Of a DNA stretch of 49,537 bases, positions 7,181 through 15,431 are shown piece by piece. The position numbers and the translations under genes are program-made. Location: assembly GCA_905187695.1 (NCBI GenBank), contig CAJJIY010000009.1:1-49537 (forward strand). The letters are read 5' to 3'. Each line of letters opens with the position of its first letter. Position 1 is the first letter of the stretch. The DNA comes from an uncultured Eubacteriales bacterium (GTDB taxonomy: Bacteria; Bacillota; Clostridia; Oscillospirales; CAG-272). The notes below the pieces were generated by a model. The model saw nothing but the letters and a program-made list of their open reading frames with translations. It was not told where the DNA came from and searched no databases.

Positions 7181-8461
7181 TTCTTCCTCTTCCTCTTCCG
7201 GCAGGGGGTTGACCAGTACGGTGAGTTTGGTCACACGCTCCTCTTCCATTTCGGAAACAACCACAAAGAGGTTCTGATAATTGAAATTGTCTCCCACATG
7301 GGGATTGGCCTCCAGCATTTCAACGGCCCAGCCGCCCATGGTGCTGTACTCGCAACTGAAATCTTCCGGTGCCTCAAATCCGATTTCTTCAAAGCAATCC
7401 TCGATGTTCATGTCTCCGGACACTTCAAAGGTGTTCTCTCCGGTGGCGCGGCATTCGGTTTTGATCACATCGGTATCATCCCAGATATCGCCCACCAGCT
7501 CCTCCAGGATATCCTCCATCGTAACCACGCCCAGCACGCCGCCGTACTCGTCTATAACAACGGCCAGATGCATCTTCGTTTCCCGCATCCGGGCCAGCGC
7601 GGCCGGCAGTTTCATGGTTTTATGAATCTTGCAGGGGGGAAGCAACAGCGCGCGGATATCGGGATGCGGCTGGTCAATGGCCGCTTTGTAATAACGGTTC
7701 AGCGACAGAATACCGATGATGTTATCAATACTCCCCTCGTAAACCGGAATCCGCGAAAACTGCGTGGGATCAGAGACCAGCGCGTGAATCTCCTCTTCGT
7801 CATCGTCAATATCAATGGCCGTCACATCAATCCGCGGGGTCATGATCTTCTCTACCGTAATATCGTGGAACTCCAGAGCGGACTGGAGCAATTCGCCCTG
7901 ATCCTCATCAATCACGCCCTCTTCCTCAACGGTATCAATAATGGTGGAAAGTTCCTCCTCGGTCACGGTCGGTTCTTCTTCCCCGCGATCTTTTCCCCAG
8001 ATAAAGCGAAGTCCGCGGACAAGAAGCATGATAATCCCCACCACCGGGAAAAGCAGAATCGTCAGCACACGGGTGGGATAGGCCACCAGCCGCACCACTG
8101 TGTCGGCGTGCTGTTTGGAAAGGATCTTGGGCACAATTTCGCCGAAAACGAGAATCACCACCGTGACAATGATCGTGGCCAGCGTGGAGGCCAGCCCGTC
8201 ATTCCCGGGGAAAAGATCCATCACAATGAGCGTTGTGCAGGTCGAAACCGCAATGTTGGCCAGATTGTTTCCGGCCAGGATAGCCGAAAGCGAAGTGGTA
8301 AAGTTTTCGCTGATGCGATAGGCCAGCGCGGCGGTCTTGCTGCCCCCCTCCGCCGCACGGCGAAGGCGCAACTTGTTGGAAGCGTTGAAGGCAATCTCGG
8401 AAGCCGAGAAATAAGCCGACAGCATAATCATAATGACAATGACAACATAAGCCCAGATCAT
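7178..8461 (-). CDS. CNNM/CorC (HlyC)-family membrane protein
   Basis: A 427-residue member of the family with an N-terminal DUF21/CNNM transmembrane domain (about residues 1-190; SAYFSASEIAFNASNKLRLR is typical), a paired CBS module in the middle (contains MTPRIDVTAIDI and VVIDEYGGVLGVVTMEDILEELVGDI) and a C-terminal CorC_HlyC domain. Homologues are implicated in magnesium/cobalt efflux or resistance. The C-terminus ends in a run of glutamates. It starts four bases inside the end of the paralogue upstream (ATGA overlap), so the two form one operon and perhaps a heteromer. Confidence 0.9.
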   Translation of the reverse strand: MIWAYVVIVIMIMLSAYFSASEIAFNASNKLRLRRAAEGGSKTAALAYRISENFTTSLSAILAGNNLANIAVSTCTTLIVMDLFPGNDGLASTLATIIVTVVILVFGEIVPKILSKQHADTVVRLVAYPTRVLTILLFPVVGIIMLLVRGLRFIWGKDRGEEEPTVTEEELSTIIDTVEEEGVIDEDQGELLQSALEFHDITVEKIMTPRIDVTAIDIDDDEEEIHALVSDPTQFSRIPVYEGSIDNIIGILSLNRYYKAAIDQPHPDIRALLLPPCKIHKTMKLPAALARMRETKMHLAVVIDEYGGVLGVVTMEDILEELVGDIWDDTDVIKTECRATGENTFEVSGDMNIEDCFEEIGFEAPEDFSCEYSTMGGWAVEMLEANPHVGDNFNYQNLFVVVSEMEEERVTKLTVLVNPLPEEEEEE

Positions 8462-9909
8462 GACCGCACCTCCTCATTCCCGGAGGTATTCTTCCCGGAA
8501 GCGTTCTCTTCCGGTCCGTCTTTCTCCGCGTCCGCTTGGGCGGCAAGGCGCGCCAGGTCTTCTTCGTCCATCACATGAACAATCACCCGCAAAGGCGAGC
8601 CGTTTTCGCAATCCTCTACGGTAATTTCCAGATTTCCGATGATGATTTCTTCCTCTTCTGCCGGAACATGGCCCAACTTTTCGATCAGCATGGAAATGAG
8701 CGGTTTGGAGGCCACGGACGCGGGTGCGGCCGGCAGACCCATGCGCTCATAAACCACCCCGGTCAGCATATGGGTGTTGACCAGATACTTGTTTCCGCCC
8801 AATGCGTGGAAATTCTGATCCACCACATCTTCTTCGTCAAAAATCTCGCCGACCAGTTCTTCCAGAAAGTCCTCGATCGTCACCACACCCACGGCTTTTT
8901 TGTCTTCGTCCAGCACAATGGCCATGTGGTGCTTGTGCTGACGCATATCAGTCAGTACATCATCAATCTTGGCGCTCCGGCTGACAAAGTAGGGGGCAGA
9001 CATGACAAGCCGCACTTTCAGTTCGGCGTTCTGGGCATATTCCGTAAGGTAGTTGCGCACACGGAGCGTGCCGATCACATACGTCTGGTCTCCCTGGTAC
9101 ACCGGCAAGCGGGAATGGTTGGAGGCTTTGATGATTTCCAGCACCTGAGACGGCGTGGCCGTCACCGGCAACATCTCGGTATCTTTGAGCATGGTCATCA
9201 CATCGCCCACTACGGTGTCGTTGAATTCCAGCGCCGACTTGAGCATATCGCTCTGCGTCTCATCCACCACGCCCTCTTCTTCAACCGTGTCGAGGATATC
9301 CTTCAGTTCATCCTCGGTGATGGAAGGCGTCTCTTTCCCGCCGAAAAGGCGGGTGGCCCCTTTCGAAATAAGCCCGAAAAAGGCGGAAAGCGGCGAAAGC
9401 ACCTTCATCAGCACCCGCAAAAATCCGGAAGCGGCATAGGCCGTGGTCTGCGCACGGTCGTTGGCAAAACTCTTGGGAATCATTTCGCTGAAAAGGAAAA
9501 TGACGCCCGTGCTGACCACCGTGCAGAGCATGGAAAAGCCCAGATCGCTCATGCTGCCCCGATCCAGGAGCCGGGTGGCAATGACCGTGGCCACGGAAGC
9601 GGCCGCGATATGCGTAATATTGTTGCCGATGAGCAGTGTGGTGATGGCCTTTTCAAAGCGATTGAGAATAGACAGCACGCCCTTGGCGCGCTTATCGCCT
9701 TCATCGGCCTTTGATTTGATCTTGATTTTGCTGACTGCCGAAATGGCGCTTTCAGTGCCCGCAAAATAGGCGCCGAAAATCACCAGAAAGACAAAAATGA
9801 CAACAAGCAGCCAAAGGTTTCCGCCCTTGTTTGCGGGTGCCGCGCTTTGCAACAGCGCCCGATTGATTCCGGCCCATAAGGGCACGGTACTGTTCCCGTC
9901 TGCGTCCAT
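8458..9909 (-). CDS. CNNM/CorC (HlyC)-family membrane protein, upstream paralogue
   Basis: A 483-residue paralogue of the next gene with the same order: DUF21/CNNM membrane domain (FAGTESAISAVSKIKIKSKAD), CBS pair (TVVGDVMTMLKDTEMLPV and MAIVLDEDKKAVGVVTIEDF) and CorC_HlyC domain. It has an extra hydrophilic N-terminus of about 25 residues and a charged tail. The first CBS begins VMTMLKD where relatives usually have MTPR, so the ligand site may differ. The Shine-Dalgarno GGAGG is about 15 bases before the ATG, an unusually long spacing. Probable role: divalent cation efflux or homeostasis. Confidence 0.88.
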   Translation of the reverse strand: MDADGNSTVPLWAGINRALLQSAAPANKGGNLWLLVVIFVFLVIFGAYFAGTESAISAVSKIKIKSKADEGDKRAKGVLSILNRFEKAITTLLIGNNITHIAAASVATVIATRLLDRGSMSDLGFSMLCTVVSTGVIFLFSEMIPKSFANDRAQTTAYAASGFLRVLMKVLSPLSAFFGLISKGATRLFGGKETPSITEDELKDILDTVEEEGVVDETQSDMLKSALEFNDTVVGDVMTMLKDTEMLPVTATPSQVLEIIKASNHSRLPVYQGDQTYVIGTLRVRNYLTEYAQNAELKVRLVMSAPYFVSRSAKIDDVLTDMRQHKHHMAIVLDEDKKAVGVVTIEDFLEELVGEIFDEEDVVDQNFHALGGNKYLVNTHMLTGVVYERMGLPAAPASVASKPLISMLIEKLGHVPAEEEEIIIGNLEITVEDCENGSPLRVIVHVMDEEDLARLAAQADAEKDGPEENASGKNTSGNEEVRS

Positions 9910-9954
9910 GTGAGTGAACCCAATCCTCCGTTTGAATAAGTTTAGATAGAAAAC

Positions 9955-9983
9955 ATTATACTACATTTAAAATCATCTGTCAA
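9955..9983 (-). promoter_or_regulatory. Promoter of the CNNM/CorC pair
   Basis: Minus strand TTGACA (9978-9983), 17 bases, TATAAT (9955-9960): full consensus. Confidence 0.8.
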
Positions 9984-10012
9984 GATGAAATGTGGAATTT
10001 GTGCGGTGAGCC

Positions 10013-10041
10013 TTGCTTTTTTCATAACCGTATGCTACAAT
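10013..10041 (+). promoter_or_regulatory. Promoter of the M3 peptidase gene
   Basis: TTGCTT (10013-10018), 17 bases, TACAAT (10036-10041), about 50 bases before the start codon. Confidence 0.55.
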
Positions 10042-10090
10042 ATAGACAAAGATGAAAATTTTTCCGTTTGATCTGAAGGAGGAAACCGAA

Positions 10091-11794
10091 ATGAAATTTT
10101 CCGAAATGCCCTACAAACGCCCGGACCTTAAGGCCATGAAAAAGGAGATTGCCGGGCTCATTTCCCGGCTGGAAACTGCGGACAGCTATGAAAAAGCGCG
10201 CGCTGCTTTTCTGGAAATGGACGCGCTCCTGCGTCATTTTGAAACCGCCGCTACCCTGGTCAGCATCCGCCATTCCATTGACACGCGGGACGCTTTTTAT
10301 GACAGCGAGCAAAAATACTTCAACGAAAAAGTGCCCGAACTTCAGGAAGATATGCAGAAATTTACGCTCTCCCTCCTGAAAAACGCCCATCGGGACCGCT
10401 TTGAGGCTGAGTTCGGCACGCTGTATTTCAAAAACGCCGAGATCGAGCTCAAATCCTTCTCGCCCGAGATCATTCCGGAACTGCAAAAGGAAAACGACCT
10501 GACGCAGGCCTATGAAAAACTGCTGGCCAGCGCACAGATCCCATTTGAGGGCAAGACCCACACGCTCTCTCAGCTGTCCCCTTTCAAGAGCTGTGCCGAC
10601 GATGAAAAGCGGCTGGCCGCATGGAAAGCGGAGGGCGCATGGTACAAAGAACACCAGAGCGAACTGGACGACATTTACGACAAACTGGTGCACCTGCGTG
10701 ACGCCATGGGCAAAAAGCTCGGTTACGAGGGCTATACCACGCTGGGCTACTACCGCATGGGGCGCAATTGTTATACCAAAGAGGATGTGGAAAAATTCCG
10801 TGCCGCAGTGGTCAGATATATCGTGCCGCTGGCCGACGGCATCTACCGCGAGCAGGCCAGACGGCTGGGCAAAGAATACCCCATGAACTATGCCGACAAC
10901 GCGCTCGCTTTCCGCTCCGGCAACCCCAAGCCCGCCGGCGACGCAGAAGCGATTCTGGAAGCCGGACGGAAATTCTACGACGAGCTCTCCCCTGAAACCT
11001 CCCGCTTCTTCCGCATGATGTTGGACAATAAGCTGCTGGATGTGCTCTCCACCGAAGGTAAAGAAGCCGGCGGCTACTGCACCGGCATCCCCGATTACAA
11101 GGTGCCCTTCATTTTCGCCAACTTCAACGGCACACAGGGCGATGTGGAGGTGGTCACGCACGAGGCCGGGCACGCCTTTGCCTATTATATGAACCGGGAC
11201 CGTGTGCCGCTCTCCTATTGCTGGCCCAGCATGGAAGCCTGCGAGGTGCACTCCATGTCCATGGAATTCTTTGCCTGGCCCTGGGCGGAATCCTTCTTCG
11301 GCGCGGACGCGCAAAAATTCCGTTACAGCCACCTGTCCGGCGCGCTGACCTTCATCCCCTACGGCACCATGGTCGATCACTTCCAGCACATCGTCTATGA
11401 AAAGCCGGACATGACCCCCGCACAGCGCCACGCCGTCTGGCGGGAACTGACCGGCGTTTATATGCCCTGGGTCCGGCTGGACGGAGAAATCCCCTTCTAT
11501 GCCGAGGGCGAGGCATGGCAGCGCCAGCACCACATTTATTCCAGTCCCTTCTATTATATAGATTACTGCCTGGCACAGACGGTTTCGCTCTCTTTCTTTG
11601 CAAAGATTCAGAAAAATCTGTCCGATGCTTTCAGAACCTATATGGCCTACACGGTGCAGGGCGGCAGCCGGGTCTTTACCGAACTGCTTCAAAACGCCGG
11701 ACTGGATACGCCCTTTGATGAAAAATGTCTGCGGGAAGTGGCGGGCGCGGCGCACGACTTTCTGGCCGGTTTTGACCTGAGCGGCATCGACTGA
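10091..11794 (+). CDS. M3-family oligoendopeptidase (PepF-like)
   Basis: A 567-residue cytoplasmic zinc metallopeptidase that trims imported or intracellular oligopeptides. The zinc motif HEAGH is at residues 357-361 and the third ligand is in the following CEVHSMSMEFF segment; the length is normal for the M3B oligoendopeptidase F group. I chose ATG at 10091 because AAGGAGGA stands seven bases before it; the ORF is open to 10052 without a ribosome binding site. No signal peptide. It lies just upstream of an oligopeptide-type ABC transporter operon that has its own promoter, so the two may form a peptide uptake and digestion unit. Confidence 0.93.
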   Translation: MKFSEMPYKRPDLKAMKKEIAGLISRLETADSYEKARAAFLEMDALLRHFETAATLVSIRHSIDTRDAFYDSEQKYFNEKVPELQEDMQKFTLSLLKNAHRDRFEAEFGTLYFKNAEIELKSFSPEIIPELQKENDLTQAYEKLLASAQIPFEGKTHTLSQLSPFKSCADDEKRLAAWKAEGAWYKEHQSELDDIYDKLVHLRDAMGKKLGYEGYTTLGYYRMGRNCYTKEDVEKFRAAVVRYIVPLADGIYREQARRLGKEYPMNYADNALAFRSGNPKPAGDAEAILEAGRKFYDELSPETSRFFRMMLDNKLLDVLSTEGKEAGGYCTGIPDYKVPFIFANFNGTQGDVEVVTHEAGHAFAYYMNRDRVPLSYCWPSMEACEVHSMSMEFFAWPWAESFFGADAQKFRYSHLSGALTFIPYGTMVDHFQHIVYEKPDMTPAQRHAVWRELTGVYMPWVRLDGEIPFYAEGEAWQRQHHIYSSPFYYIDYCLAQTVSLSFFAKIQKNLSDAFRTYMAYTVQGGSRVFTELLQNAGLDTPFDEKCLREVAGAAHDFLAGFDLSGID

Positions 11795-11822
11795 TTTCCC
11801 CTTTCCCCGATAAATTGTTAAA

Positions 11823-11897
11823 ACCCGGCGAATTTTCTTGCAACTTTCCTTTTTAAAAATGCAAAAAAGAAAAGAAAAGTGCAGTTCTTCGCCGGGT
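11823..11897. terminator. Long hairpin after the M3 peptidase gene
   Basis: Ten-base arms (11823-11832 and 11888-11897) enclose a purine/pyrimidine-rich segment that can pair further (TGCAACTTTCC with GAAAAGTGCA). A T-rich stretch follows. Likely a terminator for the peptidase transcript. Confidence 0.6.
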
Positions 11898-11946
11898 CAT
11901 TTCTCATTTTTATTTGGTATTTGAACAATGAATTTGAAAAAAGGCA

Positions 11947-11975
11947 TTGACAAACCTGCAAAAAAATGATATTAT
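11947..11975 (+). promoter_or_regulatory. Promoter of the oligopeptide transporter operon
   Basis: TTGACA (11947-11952), 17 bases, TATTAT (11970-11975), about 72 bases before the binding-protein start. Confidence 0.75.
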
Positions 11976-12046
11976 GAATTATCCGTAAACAAACGGATGT
12001 GTCAAGGGTTGCCCTTTACATAAATAAATCAGGAGGAAAAAGCAAA

Positions 12047-14224
12047 ATGAAAGCTATCAAAATCCTTTCATTGGTAATGGCGCTTCTTCTGACGCTGACC
12101 GCTCTCGTTTCCTGCAAGAAATAGGAGATTGATCTGTCGGACGCCGTTACCCGCGAGGACTTTACTTCGGTCTATGACAAGATCGGCAGCAAGGTCACGA
12201 TTGACATGGTTACCGAGGACGAGAACGGCTTCGCGTTCGTCACGGTCGACGGCAAGAAGTATGAGCTCGGCATGGACTTCCTGTCCATGGCCATGGTGTA
12301 CAACACCCAGGTTCCGGCCGGCAGCACCAAGTACAAAACGCAGGAAGATGTCTTCAACCAGTGGTGGAAGCTCTACATCCAGCGTTGGAACTATCTGGCG
12401 CCCGAAGTGCCGCTGTACTCCAACCAGTACTTTGACCTCTACAACGCTAAAATCCAGAACTTTGTAACCACGCCTTACTGGAATGTTGAGAAAGCCCTCG
12501 TCGCTGCCACGCTCTCCAGCGGGGAATCCATCGTTGTGGGCGACTCCACCGACCTGTCCGGCGCTTTCCGCAACGCCGGCTGGGGCAAATCCTCTCCCGG
12601 TGCTTCCGATCTGGCCATCCAGAATCTGACCAGCGGTTATGAGACCGTGGAGACCGGCAAAGACGGTTCCTACCATTATAACATGAAGGTGCTGGACGGC
12701 GAACCTGTCAAAGTCATCAACGAGGACGGCACCGTCACCTTCACCATCAAGATCCAGAGCGGAAAGGTCTTCTCGGACGGCTCTGCCATCACCGCGAAGC
12801 ACTATATTGCCAGTATTCTGGCCAACAGCACGGCTGTTTCCAAAGCTGCCGGTGCAACCGGCAACGCAGGTCTGCAGATCGAAGGCTTCGCGGCTTTCGC
12901 CAAGAGTGCAAACGGCAAGGACGCCGACGGCAAGAAGGTCTACTTCTCCGGCGTCAAGCTCATCGATGACAACACCTTCGCTGTGACCTACAGCGCGGAC
13001 TATGCCAACTACTACTATGACATCATGCTGGTTGACTTCTTGCCCTCTCCGCTTGCCCTTTACCTGGGCAGCACCGGCGATGTCGTGGTCGATCCCGAGA
13101 CCAAGGCCTGCGGCCTGAATGACGCTTTCTACGAAATGACCGGCGAGGGCGATGCCAAGACCTATGCCCGCGCCGCCGAGATCAAGGCCAATCTGAAGTG
13201 GAACTCTGCGCTCCCCTACTCCGGCCCTTATATCGTCAAGAACTATAACGAAAGCGCCCGCATCGCCACACTGGAACTGAATGACAAGTACGAAGGCGAC
13301 ATCCGCGGCAAGGCTACCATCAAGACCATCACCTATATCAAGGTTGAGCAAGAGACTCAGCTCAACAAGTTCAAGGCCGGCGAAGTGGATGTGCTGAGCG
13401 GCATCACCGGTGCCACCGAGACCGAGGCTGCGCTCAATGTCGTGAGAGAAAAACCCGCCGAGTACAAAGAGACCCACTATGACCGCGCCGGCTACGGTAA
13501 GCTCGGCTTCCGTTGCGACTTTGGCCCGACCATGTTCACCAGCGTCCGTCAGGCCATCATGTACACAATCAACCGCAACGAATTTGCGCAGAACTTCACG
13601 GGCGGCTACGGTTCCGTGGTGCACGGTCCTTATTACGAGGGCTATTCCGCTTTCAAAGCCGTGAAAGATGAAATCAAGCTGAATCCCTACACCTTCTCGG
13701 TGGATTCCGCCATTGAAGTTCTGAAAAAAGACGGCTGGATTTATAACGCCAAGGGCAAAGAATTCAACGCCGGCAAGGACACCGTCCGCTACAGAAAGCT
13801 CTCCGGTTATGAGTTGACCGCCGCCAACCTCGAGTTCAAGAGCACCGACGGCAAGTACAGAACCGTGAAGATCGACGGCGAATACTATATGCCGCTTTGC
13901 ATCAACTACTACGGCACTCAGCCCAACCCCGTGACCGACCTGCTCCTCACGGCATGGGCCAATGCCGATGCGCCCAAGCAGATCGGTATGTATGTGGTTT
14001 ACACCTCTACCGATTTCAACACCGGTCTGTACGCCGAGTTGTCTCACGGTGAAGGCGACGGTTGGGACGGCGTGTGGAAACTCAACGCCATCAACTTTGC
14101 CACCGGCTTTACCAGCGCGGCCTATGACTACGCCTTTAACTGGTCCGCAAACCCCGACTTCTATGACAACTACAGCATAGCTTATCTGATGGACGAGGCC
14201 GACTTCTGGAGCACCTACCAGTAA
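12047..14224 (+). pseudogene. Oligopeptide-type ABC substrate-binding lipoprotein, interrupted by in-frame TAG at codon 26
   Basis: The gene starts at ATG 12047 behind AGGAGGAAAA. It encodes a textbook lipoprotein signal peptide with lipobox VSC at codons 21-23, then Lys-Lys, then an in-frame TAG at 12122-12124. The same frame then runs open for about 700 codons to TAA at 14222. The remainder is a solute-binding protein of the OppA/SBP_bac_5 type (TFTIKIQSGKVFSDGSAITA; YNESARIATLELNDKY; KFKAGEVDVLSG). No credible internal start exists: the first later ATG (12206) lacks a ribosome binding site and would lose both signal and lipid anchor. So this is a recent nonsense mutation, a sequencing or assembly error (AAG to TAG in a Lys-rich linker), or a codon read through in this host. 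It is first in the operon before OppB, OppC, OppD and OppF homologues. Confidence 0.85.
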
Positions 14225-14251
14225 TCGCACGGCAAAGTAAAAACTGAAAAC

Positions 14252-14338
14252 GGAAAGGGGCGCGCCCCTTTCCATCCACCGGATGCCATCCGGTGGAAGA
14301 AGCCGTCACCGTGCCCGCAAAAGACACGGTGACGGCTT
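14252..14338 (+). terminator. Three consecutive hairpins between binding protein and permease genes
   Basis: A 22-base palindrome at 14252-14273, a 9-base-pair stem at 14276-14296 and a 14-base-pair stem at 14300-14338. None is followed by a strong T run. They probably stabilise the binding-protein mRNA end and partially stop transcription, giving more binding protein than permease. Confidence 0.55.
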
Positions 14339-14398
14339 TCACTGCATTTATCAAGCTTTTTATTTCGTCCGTCCGGGGCGATAGACAGGGAGAAAAAT

Positions 14399-15421
14399 AT
14401 GGGAAAGTACATCATAAAGCGTACTCTCTATATCTTACTCGTGTTCTTGATTCTCTCCTTTATGCTGTTTATGATTTACAATATGCTTCCCGTGGACAAA
14501 GCGGCAACCGATGCCAAGGAAGCAGTGAAGGCGAGCAAGGGTAAGCTGAATTACGAGGAACAGTACCGCTTTTATTCCGAACGCTACGGTACAAACGGAA
14601 ACAAACTGGAGCGCTATGCCCGCTGGATAGGCTTTTATCCTTATGCCGACGGCAGCTTCAACGGGTTGCTGCAAGGCAATTTCGGCCAATCCAATCAATA
14701 TGGGAAATCCGTTGTCGAGATCATCAAAGAACCGATGAAGAACACCATCTTCATTAATATTTTTGCAACCGTCCTGGCGTTGGGTATCACCATCCCGCTG
14801 GGCATTTTCTGCGCCGTCAAGCGCGGCAGTAAGCGCGATATCGGCGTTCAGGTCGGCACTATTGTCGGTTACAGTCTGCCGACCTTTATCATTGCCATTC
14901 TGTTCATGTGGCTTTTTTCTGTTACTTTGCGTATATTTCCGGTCTCCGGCATGGAAACGGCCGGCAGTCTGGATTGGTCCAAATGGGCGCGCTTCTGGGA
15001 CAAGATGTATCACCTGGCCCTGCCGCTCATTGTCATGACTTTTTGTTCTTTGGGCGGCATGACGCGTTATGTCCGCGCTTCCATGATCGAGGCTCTGTCA
15101 CTGGATTGCATCCGCACCGCGCGGGCCAAGGGCCTGCGGGAAAAGGTCGTGGTTTATTCTCACGCCTGGCGCAACGCCCTCATTCCGATCGTCACGCTGG
15201 TGGTCGGATGGTTTCTGGGCATTTTCTCCGGCTCGCTGATGATTGAAAACATCTTTTCTCTCAACGGCATCGGTCGGGTCTACTATGACGCCCTCACCGT
15301 CAAGGACAACGAGGTGGTGCTGGCGCTTCAGATGTTCTACATCATCATTTCCCTTCTGGGGAACTTGCTCATCGACATCATTTACGGCTTCGTGGATCCC
15401 CGTATCCGCGTAAACAAATAA
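14399..15421 (+). CDS. Oligopeptide ABC transporter permease, OppB type
   Basis: A 340-residue inner-membrane permease. The N-terminal segment (IIKRTLYILLVFLILS) and about six transmembrane helices match the DppB/OppB family. The EAA loop that contacts the ATPase is visible as EALSLDCIRTARAKGLREK followed by HAWRNALIPI. The first outside loop is extended (about residues 30-100), longer than in typical OppB. The ATG follows GGGAGAAAAAT. It is separated from the binding-protein gene by a 174-base hairpin-rich gap and followed 10 bases later by the OppC-type gene. Confidence 0.92.
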   Translation: MGKYIIKRTLYILLVFLILSFMLFMIYNMLPVDKAATDAKEAVKASKGKLNYEEQYRFYSERYGTNGNKLERYARWIGFYPYADGSFNGLLQGNFGQSNQYGKSVVEIIKEPMKNTIFINIFATVLALGITIPLGIFCAVKRGSKRDIGVQVGTIVGYSLPTFIIAILFMWLFSVTLRIFPVSGMETAGSLDWSKWARFWDKMYHLALPLIVMTFCSLGGMTRYVRASMIEALSLDCIRTARAKGLREKVVVYSHAWRNALIPIVTLVVGWFLGIFSGSLMIENIFSLNGIGRVYYDALTVKDNEVVLALQMFYIIISLLGNLLIDIIYGFVDPRIRVNK

Positions 15422-15431
15422 GGAGGTTTTT

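Noticed and set aside
10022..11755. Minus-strand open frame of 577 codons across the M3 peptidase
   Set aside because: Antisense shadow; the plus-strand frame has the HEAGH motif and a good ribosome binding site.
12068..14275. Minus-strand open frame of 735 codons across the binding-protein gene
   Set aside because: It is the antisense shadow of a GC-rich coding sequence; no ribosome binding site, and the protein has only low-complexity Val/Gly/Ala composition.
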